Assembly: GCA_934646865.1 (NCBI GenBank)
Contig: CAKUEU010000001.1
Location: 62,001-126,000, forward strand
Direction of reading: 5' to 3'
DNA from: an uncultured Collinsella sp.
GTDB lineage: Bacteria; Actinomycetota; Coriobacteriia; Coriobacteriales; Coriobacteriaceae
DNA length: 64,000 bases
The position numbers and the translations under genes are program-made. Positions 27,601 through 33,916 of the stretch are shown piece after piece; the stretch's first letter is position 1, and every line of letters starts with the position of its first letter. The notes below the pieces were generated by a model. That model had not been told where the DNA came from and did no database searches. It worked only from the letters and a program-made list of their open reading frames with translations.

Positions 27601-28197
27601 ATCTTCGGCTTCTTGGCCTTGAACCTGCTCCGTTCCTTTTCCGCGGTTGACCGCGTTCAGTCGCTCGACAGCGATTTGGCGGCTAATGCTGATCTTCTTG
27701 AAAGTCGTCTGATTCAGTTGGTCGACTTTGATAGCCGCACAGGCGCTACAGCGGAAAAGCTTTCGATGGTGGGCGCTGACGAGGATCTTCCGATTGCACA
27801 GGGAGCCGATTTTTCGTTTGGCTCCGAAGGCAAGGCCTTCTACGCCGATCCTGAAGTTATGGATAGGCTTGGCAGGTTGGCAATTCGCCTCTTGCTTATC
27901 GCGTCGGCCGTGATTAGCGCGTCTGGGTTTATGGGCACTGTGTTCATTGACGGTGATGTGATAGCCAAAATCGAGGTAGTCTCCGCTATTGCCGTTGATG
28001 CACTCATCTGCATTTACGTGCTGGGCGATGACGAGCATCCTGGCAGCGCTGCGTCAATACTGTCGTGGTCTTGGATTTGGTTGGGCCCGCTGGTCATTGC
28101 GTTTTTGCTTTGGGGCGTCGTTACGGTTCTTCAGGCGTTCGGAATGGTGGGCGCAATCATTGCCGTGGTATTTCTCATCGGATGTTTTATTAAGTAA
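24667..28197 (+). CDS. Large membrane Ser/Thr kinase with twelve N-terminal TVTV repeats
   Basis: The 1176-residue protein starts with twelve repeats of 13-15 residues with the core (G/D)ETVTVxR (about residues 2-170). A kinase domain follows (about 195-440), with a glycine loop VGHGGQST, lysine in CVAKVF, catalytic VHRDVKPSNVYL (about 326) and DYG (about 346) at the DFG position. A long unrecognised helical region spans about 470-920. Five likely membrane helices lie at the C-terminus (about 935-990 and 1075-1175). The repeats resemble the phosphorylated ETTSVFR motif of GarA/OdhI, so they may be autophosphorylated and bound by FHA domains. It lies 2 bp after the PP2C gene in the operon. Confidence 0.9.
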   Translation: MSDETITVHRDGGAGNDETVTVHRGGVPVNGETVTVHHSNQAPSLDETVTVHRGAAPVSGETVTIRRGDAPSAGETVTVGRSVPRANGETVTVSHPVSATGGETVTVARPMAAPAVGETVTVSRPVTSVAGETVTVPRSAASDGQTITVPRGAAANPNGETVTVSRGNARAASSVPASPFVPEDVTFFSSDGQQFIVHLGQVVGHGGQSTVLAAERVDDGLACVAKVFSPLVDKKRWEYEKTVRAVMSLNDRPVSETHLLPIFAYQHQGLSATEVGAIAPQLWDIAITPKATCLSDRPRSKHMVKSRVIPELSHAINLLHTEFGIVHRDVKPSNVYLYDKQIALGDYGSARSLSGVDDRLTNTITVSNGYTPGSGGRVDPSNDWYSFGYTIWTLYEGNVHPLQQRIDDNTIADFLDAGQPVEFTHPDDATLGNLLQGLTFELTSKRFGYEEIKDWIADPDHFYRQLPLFDSKSGHAPYEFVGRLYTDPVSLARGLAAHWDEAKQRMQQWQLERQMRKWNENDLETKIHAITEAKAKGGEKPNYDFNLACVIYEMSGGKIISWRGEDVSLGAGKNNLPARIANMTNVEIDRYAVKSGLDGTESMGVLPSGFLSYVLSRQGEHDESVATIAENIRAIEELAVVSDDPHFAACLLKGFLTFDELVTHAAAQQEIKRLIGNPRAFFATCSTFRAVDEFFLLFAGDVSMDAIIKARGDAQSGGSIDVDVVLDFMDRVVDNKASVRAFYRKYGNMAGWIWLSEHTALYEALPGSAGESAIVNLRGLSPSAQASVASLMQAGSNIRIEGSKLRADMEVTPVPYVNGWQTRDVLLTRPLTLNALFCAEARGETVPRGYVAELLAGGADEQLLDGIGIRLLAHMNLMPSASYSQFLEDERNEADGALEGAIQRDTQDYSMTEGIADTAARIEAVKKEQSRVLRWTCVVAVIYFVAILCARGSFGQFIVMCGSLAPLAVLFLVAAFVGIFGFLALNLLRSFSAVDRVQSLDSDLAANADLLESRLIQLVDFDSRTGATAEKLSMVGADEDLPIAQGADFSFGSEGKAFYADPEVMDRLGRLAIRLLLIASAVISASGFMGTVFIDGDVIAKIEVVSAIAVDALICIYVLGDDEHPGSAASILSWSWIWLGPLVIAFLLWGVVTVLQAFGMVGAIIAVVFLIGCFIK

Positions 28198-28211
28198 GGG
28201 GAAATTAAATC

Positions 28212-28811
28212 ATGCCGTCTTTAAATTTTAAGCGTTTTCTCGATTCTCGTATTGATGCGACGCTTGCTGAAATCGAGCAAGAGCGACGCGCGAAAACTGA
28301 AAGAGCAATCGTTGAAAACAGCCAACGTGCATTTGGGAACCAGGGCAATAGAACGGGTGCAAGTGGGTCATACCATGGTTCAAGTTCTGTTCAGGGGAGC
28401 TCTGCTGGCGGTTCTCGAGCTGGCGTGGGATCCTCTTATACGCAGGGGATTGGGACGTATGACAACTATCTCTGTAAAATCGAAATTAGGAATAACTACC
28501 TACATATAGTTAAAGCTCATCGGTATTACGGCAATCTTGATAAGCTTGTTCAAGATATTGATCGTGACAAGAAACTATTGGAGCGGGCATTTTCGGAGAA
28601 CAGTAGCCTTAGTCCGGAAACTATCAATATTCCCGCGAATGCGCTTACGGGATTTGAGCGAATCGGCGGAGGCGGTAGGCAATTTTCCGAATTTCATTTC
28701 ACGCGCAAGGACTTCGATACCCGCCAGAGAGCCCATCACTACATTTGCGTATTGAGTCGTGAATTTGCTGGTGCTATCGAAGATTTCGCAAACACGCACT
28801 TTCACTACTGA
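28212..28811 (+). CDS. Small conserved protein, PH-like (paralogue 1)
   Basis: The 199-residue soluble protein is not assigned to a known family with confidence. It starts MPSLNFKRFL and ends REFAGAIEDFANTHFHY. The next gene product starts [10 protein letters not shown] and ends [17 protein letters not shown], so the two are paralogues. The N-terminal 70 residues are Ser/Gly-rich and low in order. The C-terminal 120 look like a beta-rich fold ending in a helix, as in PH-like domains (YLCKIEIRNNYLHIV ... INIPANALTGF). AAGGGGAAA precedes the start. It is part of the large operon, 14 bp after the kinase gene. Confidence 0.8.
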   Translation: MPSLNFKRFLDSRIDATLAEIEQERRAKTERAIVENSQRAFGNQGNRTGASGSYHGSSSVQGSSAGGSRAGVGSSYTQGIGTYDNYLCKIEIRNNYLHIVKAHRYYGNLDKLVQDIDRDKKLLERAFSENSSLSPETINIPANALTGFERIGGGGRQFSEFHFTRKDFDTRQRAHHYICVLSREFAGAIEDFANTHFHY

Positions 28812-28880
28812 TAGGTATGCGGAGGCCTACTCGTGATTCATGTGAATCGATTTGCAATAAGGTGAATGGGGTGTTGGCTA

Positions 28881-29492
28881 ATGCCATCTTTAAATTTTCG
28901 TAAGCTGATTCCGGGAGGCGATTCGGGGGTCGGCCCGAATGCCGGCAATTCGGTTGCGCCGCGGAGAAACGATGGCCTTCATGGCACCGAGCGACGTGCC
29001 ATGGGCGCTTTTGACGATATGTTGGGCATCGAGAACGTGGCATCCCAGCGCGGCTCTCAAGCAAATACGCGCTCGCGTTCGAACATGGCTCAGCGTGAGA
29101 TTCGAAACGACGTGGTGATCAATGAAGGCTTGGGCTCGTATGACGGACGCCCATGCTCCATCAGGATTTTCGAAAACCACCTCGAGATTGTCGCCAAGCG
29201 TGAGGGCTCGACGCTCGATGATCACCCCGCGCTCAAGACGCTCGTCCCCGGTATAGGCAACAGCAAGGCGGTGGCGGGTAGGCTTTTCGCTCCGGGTAAT
29301 TCCAATCCGCCGATTATCATTCCCTTTAATTCGCTGAGCGGTTTCCAGGAAGTGAGCGGGTTTATGCCCACATTCGTCTTTAACCGGCGTAATCCTCAGA
29401 CCAGGAAGATGGAGACGCACACCATCAAGACGTTGACCAGGGAGTTTGGGTATGCGCTTAACCGCTATGCCCAGACACACTTCCATTATTAA
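28881..29492 (+). CDS. Small conserved protein, PH-like (paralogue 2)
   Basis: The 203-residue protein is a paralogue of the preceding one, sharing both ends (MPSLNF and THFHY) and the central order [14 protein letters not shown] ... [12 protein letters not shown] chose the ATG at 28881 to match the paralogue's N-terminus; an ATG at 28866 is in frame but lacks this match. The 69-bp gap before it is the largest in this part of the operon. A PH-like fold is a guess from the strand pattern; the role is unknown. The conserved C-terminal FHY suggests that the terminus itself is functional. Confidence 0.8.
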   Translation: MPSLNFRKLIPGGDSGVGPNAGNSVAPRRNDGLHGTERRAMGAFDDMLGIENVASQRGSQANTRSRSNMAQREIRNDVVINEGLGSYDGRPCSIRIFENHLEIVAKREGSTLDDHPALKTLVPGIGNSKAVAGRLFAPGNSNPPIIIPFNSLSGFQEVSGFMPTFVFNRRNPQTRKMETHTIKTLTREFGYALNRYAQTHFHY

Positions 29493-29511
29493 TTAGGTAA
29501 AGGCAAAACAC

Positions 29512-30753
29512 ATGGCAGACGATAACCAGCAAGAGGGCCTGTCGGCGCAGGAGAGACTTGCGCGCCTCTATAGCTCTCGCGTTGATGACCAGCAGGGGGA
29601 TGCGGTGCCGACTGCGGGGCAGGTGACGGGGGTGCGTGTTTCGGCAGGTGCTCCGCAGGCACAAGCCTCTTCCGCCCAGGAGCGGCTCGATCGCTTACGT
29701 GCGCGCCGCGCCGGCGTGCCTCTCTCGGGCGATCCGGAGGCGGCTACTCCGGTTAACAACGAGGGCGCGAATCGCCCTCGCTTTAACATCAATCTTTCGC
29801 GCATCGTGGACGCGATTCCCACCATTGTTCGGTATTTCCCGCTGCGTATTTTTACGGTCTGGGGACTCTGTTCGGTCTGGTACCGCATGTACTTGAACGT
29901 TGGCGGAGACGATGTGCTGCATACAGGGCTTCCGGCGCCGGGGTATAGCGCATTCAACCCATTTGCTTTGGGCGCCGTTGTGTTCATCGGGCTTCTCGTG
30001 GTTGTGACGGAAATCATTGCCGGCCCGTTGAGCTTGATCATTAAGCAGTTAATCATCGGCGCCACGTATTTCTTCCGCGGTTCCGCCGCCACCCGCGAGG
30101 CCCGCGACCGCGCGCACGCCAACTTCAGCCTGCGCCAGCTCGTTACCGAGACGGTCCGCGGCTACCACAGCGGCTACTCGGTCTTCGGTTCCATGGCCCG
30201 CGCGGCCCGCGGCGCCCGCAACAGCGCCTCCACGCTCGACTACGGCGTCGGAGCCTTCACGGGGGAGGACCCCAACGCCCTCGTCTACGACGACGGCCTG
30301 GGCGACCGCCCCTCGCAGATGGAGCTCACCGACGACGCGGCCTCGAGGATCTGGGACCTGTACTACCCGGCCTACGGCGCCGAGGGCCCCATGTCAAACC
30401 TGCACGAGGCGCTCGCCGCGGGCGACCCGCAGGACTATACGACGCTGATGAGCCTCGCCCTCAACGTGGCGGAGTGGTGCGAGCAAAACGGCACGCCCGA
30501 CACCCACGGCTGGTTCGACGACCCCGCCTACCCGGGCGACTACGTCGACGCCGGCACGTTCTACCTCATGGCGTACTCGTTCTGGGAGCAGGCGGCCGAG
30601 GCGCGGCGCGTGGGGCCGATCGAGCCGCTCGCGGACGACATGAGCCGCTTCATCCTGCGCCACCTGAGCGACTGGTCGCGCGAGAACGCCCACGCCTACC
30701 GCTGGCGCGGCGACTGGCGCGACTCCGACTACTTCGACAAGGACCGCCTGTAG
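29512..30753 (+). CDS. Membrane protein with mosaic composition
   Basis: The 413-residue protein has an N-terminal charged region with two copies of SAQERLxRL (about residues 11 and 52). Two or three hydrophobic segments lie around residues 108-185, including FALGAVVFIGLLVVVTEIIAG. A soluble C-terminal half of unknown fold is rich in Tyr, Trp and Asp (WDLYYPAYGAEG, WRGDWRDSDYF). From about 30060 to the stop the DNA becomes markedly richer in G and C, especially at third codon positions, than the first half and than the neighbouring genes. This suggests the 3' half was acquired or exchanged. It is in the operon, 19 bp after the previous gene. Confidence 0.78.
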   Translation: MADDNQQEGLSAQERLARLYSSRVDDQQGDAVPTAGQVTGVRVSAGAPQAQASSAQERLDRLRARRAGVPLSGDPEAATPVNNEGANRPRFNINLSRIVDAIPTIVRYFPLRIFTVWGLCSVWYRMYLNVGGDDVLHTGLPAPGYSAFNPFALGAVVFIGLLVVVTEIIAGPLSLIIKQLIIGATYFFRGSAATREARDRAHANFSLRQLVTETVRGYHSGYSVFGSMARAARGARNSASTLDYGVGAFTGEDPNALVYDDGLGDRPSQMELTDDAASRIWDLYYPAYGAEGPMSNLHEALAAGDPQDYTTLMSLALNVAEWCEQNGTPDTHGWFDDPAYPGDYVDAGTFYLMAYSFWEQAAEARRVGPIEPLADDMSRFILRHLSDWSRENAHAYRWRGDWRDSDYFDKDRL

Positions 30754-30774
30754 GCGGCGGAAAGGGAAACACGG

Positions 30775-31680
30775 ATGGCAGTCAATCAAAATGGGTCCGG
30801 CCGGGGGAGTGTCGGACCCAACGGATCGGATATTAACGATGTCGTTAACCGCCTGGGCGGTTCGCGCGTGGTGATCGTCCTTGCTGTGGTAGTAGTCATC
30901 GCCATTGTTGCGGTCACGTCCATCACAAGCGGCATCTCCGACACCAATCGGCAGACCGAGCAACGCGCCGAGGCCAAGCAACAGCAAGAAGACGAGGCGG
31001 CGCGCGCTCAGCGTAAAAAGGAAAAAGAGGCACGCCATCAGGAAGAAGCGAAAAAGGCCACCGTGCTCACGCTCGATGAGATTGCGGACGAGACGCTGCG
31101 CTCGGACTTAGCGTTCGATGCGGACGAGGACGGCAACATTTCGCAAGAGACTGCGGATAAAGCTACCTCGATCGATATCGAGTCGTTTGATTCGCTTCCC
31201 CTGTTGGCCGACTTCCACAACATCGCAACGCTTGGTATCGGCGACTACGACAGCGTAAATTACGACATAAGCTCTATTAGCAATATCACTCGTCTGTCCA
31301 TTGGCGACTGTTCGGTTCCCCAGGTTGATCTCACGCGATTTCCTCAGCTGCGGCGCATCACCATTAACAGGCTCGCGAGCCCTGTCGATACCTTGAACGC
31401 CAAAAACATGTCCTCGTTGGTGAACGTGCAGATCGAAGGTCTTGACGGCAGTATTGGGACGCTTGACCTTTCGGGCGATGTGAACCTCGAGCACCTGAAT
31501 ATCAAGAGCAGAGTCGATACGCTCGATCTGTGCGGCGCGGGTAGGGAAGACGCTTTCAATATCACTTTTACGCCCAATTGTGTCGGCAAGATCTTGTATG
31601 ACAGCGATACGAGCAGCGGCATGGTCGAATTTTTGCAAAAAGTGAGTAGCGACTACGGCTACACCATGGAGCAACAATAA
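30775..31680 (+). CDS. Single-pass membrane protein with EF-like loop and leucine-rich-like repeats (paralogue 1)
   Basis: The 301-residue protein has one membrane helix (31-50), a charged coiled stretch (about 55-95), and an EF-hand-like calcium loop DADEDGNIS at 115-123. An irregular leucine-rich-like region follows to the end (IATLGIGDYDSVN, ITRLSIGDCSVPQVDL, LDLSGDVNLEHL). The C-terminal part is probably outside the cell. The next gene encodes a paralogue with the same order of parts and the same ending (YTMEQQ versus WTLEEQ). AAGGGAAA precedes the ATG. It may be a surface binding or adhesion protein of the system; the function is not known. Confidence 0.8.
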   Translation: MAVNQNGSGRGSVGPNGSDINDVVNRLGGSRVVIVLAVVVVIAIVAVTSITSGISDTNRQTEQRAEAKQQQEDEAARAQRKKEKEARHQEEAKKATVLTLDEIADETLRSDLAFDADEDGNISQETADKATSIDIESFDSLPLLADFHNIATLGIGDYDSVNYDISSISNITRLSIGDCSVPQVDLTRFPQLRRITINRLASPVDTLNAKNMSSLVNVQIEGLDGSIGTLDLSGDVNLEHLNIKSRVDTLDLCGAGREDAFNITFTPNCVGKILYDSDTSSGMVEFLQKVSSDYGYTMEQQ

Positions 31681-31707
31681 AACTGCGCCCAAGTGAGGAG
31701 AAGCAAT

Positions 31708-32772
31708 ATGGCGAACTTTAAGCCCGACATGTCTTGGCGGGATGCGGAGCAGGCCCAGCGTGTGTCTGAGCGGCCTTCGGACACGGCTAATGGGCGCGCT
31801 GCCGAGACGCCGGATGTGCGAGTGAATATGCGTCCGAACGGACAGGCGACCGAACAATCTAGCGGACAGGCGCCACAGGCTGCAGGCCGCACAGCAGGCC
31901 GGATTCCCCGCCCCGCAGGGCAGTCGAACGGACAGGCGGGTGAGCGTGCGAACGAAACCGTCTCGCGCCTGGGAGGCGTTCGCGCCCTGATAGTGCTTGC
32001 GGCGGTTGTGGCCATTGGTGCAGTTGCTGCCTTCGCCGTGATTGGCGGCGTCGGTGACGTGCAGGGCGGCGGGGAGGCCTCGTCGAGTACGTCTAAAGAA
32101 TCGAGTGCAACCGAAGACTCTGGTTCCAAGACCAAAAAAGAAGAAGGCCTCGTCGATGTTGATGCGATCTCGGATGATACGCTGCACGGACTGCTTGCCG
32201 ACTACGATAACGATGACGATGGCCAACTGACCGCCAAAGAGACCCAGCGCATCACGGAGCTGGTCGTGAGTGACGAGGTGACGGACTTTACGCCCATTAG
32301 CAAGCTGGACAAGCTCGATACGCTCGGCATCAATACCCTAAGCGCCAAGAGTGCGGACTTTAGCGAGCTCGAGGCACTCGAGGTGCTCAAGTTTGGCGAC
32401 ATGACGACCCAGAACCTCGATCTGAGCGTCTGCCCCAAGCTCAATTCCTTTAAGATCGAGGGCCTTAAGGGTGCTGTCAATTCCATCAACGCCTCGGGTC
32501 TTAAGAACCTAATGTTCTTTACCGTTGACCAAGGGCTTCAGGGCGACGTCGAGAAGATTGATCTTTCGAACGATGACATTCTTGGCGCACTCGAGATTAC
32601 CTGCAACGTCGGTGAGCTCAACCTGTCGGGTTGCAGCCACTCGTTCCCCAAGCTCAACATCGCTGCGGATCATATCGACAAGATCGTGGTCGACAGCAAC
32701 ACTAATGCCGACCTGGTGGCTACCCTGCGCGACCTTTGCGCCCAGAAGGGCTGGACGCTGGAGGAGCAGTAA
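31708..32772 (+). CDS. Single-pass membrane protein with EF-hand loop and leucine-rich-like repeats (paralogue 2)
   Basis: The 354-residue protein has a Gln/Ala/Pro-rich N-terminal region (about 1-85) and a membrane helix (about 92-114). A clear EF-hand-type loop DYDNDDDGQLTAKE (165-178) and leucine-rich-like repeats (DKLDTLGINTL, LEVLKFGDM, KIDLSNDDILGAL) follow. It is a paralogue of the preceding protein. Its cytoplasmic part contains one ETVSR sequence (residues 83-87), reminiscent of the kinase repeats. ATG 31708 has GAGGAG upstream. It is the last gene of the eleven-gene operon, followed by a bidirectional terminator. Confidence 0.82.
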   Translation: MANFKPDMSWRDAEQAQRVSERPSDTANGRAAETPDVRVNMRPNGQATEQSSGQAPQAAGRTAGRIPRPAGQSNGQAGERANETVSRLGGVRALIVLAAVVAIGAVAAFAVIGGVGDVQGGGEASSSTSKESSATEDSGSKTKKEEGLVDVDAISDDTLHGLLADYDNDDDGQLTAKETQRITELVVSDEVTDFTPISKLDKLDTLGINTLSAKSADFSELEALEVLKFGDMTTQNLDLSVCPKLNSFKIEGLKGAVNSINASGLKNLMFFTVDQGLQGDVEKIDLSNDDILGALEITCNVGELNLSGCSHSFPKLNIAADHIDKIVVDSNTNADLVATLRDLCAQKGWTLEEQ

Positions 32773-32825
32773 GATCCTTTAAAGCGGTGGACACTGCTTG
32801 CTGCAAAACCGTAAACGAACGAAAA

Positions 32826-32860
32826 GAGGCGGGGCTCGGTCACTTTCCGAGCCCCGCCTC
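32826..32860. terminator. Bidirectional terminator between convergent operons
   Basis: GAGGCGGGGCTCGG (32826-32839) pairs perfectly with CCGAGCCCCGCCTC (32847-32860). T-rich sequence follows on the plus strand and AAAA precedes it for the minus strand. Confidence 0.85.
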
Positions 32861-32865
32861 TTCAT

Positions 32866-33879
32866 TTATTTCTGGGTAGCGGCTGCCTTCTCTTTTTCCT
32901 CCTTGAGCAGCTCGCCAAGCTTCTTTCCGTCTTCGGTCTTCCAGTCTTCCTTTCCATTGCTGCTTCGGCCGAGTACGAATGCCGAGGCCGCGGAAGGGCT
33001 CTTGAACGCAAGGTCTTTGACGAGGACATAGTCTTCACTGATCGCGTCTTTTTCTTGTTCACGACGTTTGGGAACGGAAGCGGGACAAGTCGCTGTCAAA
33101 TCTCTGACAAGTTCGCTACCCGCCTTTACGATATAGGCGTGGTCTTTCGTGCAGATGCAAGTCGCCTTGATGCCCTTAGACTGCGCCTTGAGTACGATGC
33201 CAGCAATCTTTTCGGACTCGATCTTATCCGCTTCGTTCTCCTCGTCCTCTTCTTTGTTGATTTCGCCAGAAAGAATGGGGTCGGATACCTTATAGATCTT
33301 GTCGGCGAGCCATGTGGCTATGCAACTTTCGACATAGTCGTAATCTGAGTCATTGGCTTTGGCCAGCACTTCAACCAGCTTGGGAAGAACCCCCTCGAAT
33401 CCGTTGAATTCAACAATTTCATCCCAAACCATCTTGGCGTCTTTTTGGGTATTGGAATCGTTGAACTCTTTGCTGTCGGCTCGGTTGAGTTTAAGTTCCG
33501 TCTCGTCCTTTTTGCTCCAGAATACGGGGATGCAGAGCTGCTTCTTGGTATTCTTCATTTCGTTGAAGTAGGTGTACTCATGTCGGCACTCCTTGCTCAT
33601 GATGTAGTTGGACGTCACGAACGCAAGAAGCATGTCCGAGTCTTTGACAGATGATTCGACTTTCGTTTTCCAGTTCTCGCCGTATCCGATGGAGTTGCAG
33701 TCCAAAAAGGGCTCTGCTTCAAAATCTGTGCCCTTATAGTACTTTTCACTGTTGTTGAGCAGGTCAAAAGTCCTGTTTACGACACGAATGAGATGGTTGT
33801 AAAGGTTGTCATCACGCTTATAGCTGATAAAAACCTTAATCAGCGTCTTGTTGGTAGGCGTTTTCGCTTCACTCTGCAT
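32866..33879 (-). CDS. TIR-domain protein
   Basis: The 337-residue protein has an N-terminal TIR domain (about residues 13-125). It starts LIKVFISYKRDD, and the catalytic glutamate position is in SKECRHEYTYF (E101). Bacterial TIR domains with this glutamate usually cleave NAD+, often in phage defence. The C-terminal 150 residues are charged and unrecognised. ATG 33879 has AAGGAG six bases upstream; the longer upstream reading has no such site. It lies 37 bp downstream of the RyR/TrkA-N-like gene, as the third gene of one transcription unit. Whether the domain is an active NADase cannot be told from sequence. Confidence 0.85.
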   Translation of the reverse strand: MQSEAKTPTNKTLIKVFISYKRDDNLYNHLIRVVNRTFDLLNNSEKYYKGTDFEAEPFLDCNSIGYGENWKTKVESSVKDSDMLLAFVTSNYIMSKECRHEYTYFNEMKNTKKQLCIPVFWSKKDETELKLNRADSKEFNDSNTQKDAKMVWDEIVEFNGFEGVLPKLVEVLAKANDSDYDYVESCIATWLADKIYKVSDPILSGEINKEEDEENEADKIESEKIAGIVLKAQSKGIKATCICTKDHAYIVKAGSELVRDLTATCPASVPKRREQEKDAISEDYVLVKDLAFKSPSAASAFVLGRSSNGKEDWKTEDGKKLGELLKEEKEKAAATQK

Positions 33880-33916
33880 GTTTGCTCCTTTTGGATCGAT
33901 GGAACGGTTCGTGTGT

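Noticed and set aside
18794-32772. Type VII secretion or Ter-type tellurite system
   Set aside because: No FtsK/EccC ATPase, WXG100 protein, TerD, TerC or vWA protein is encoded in the region.
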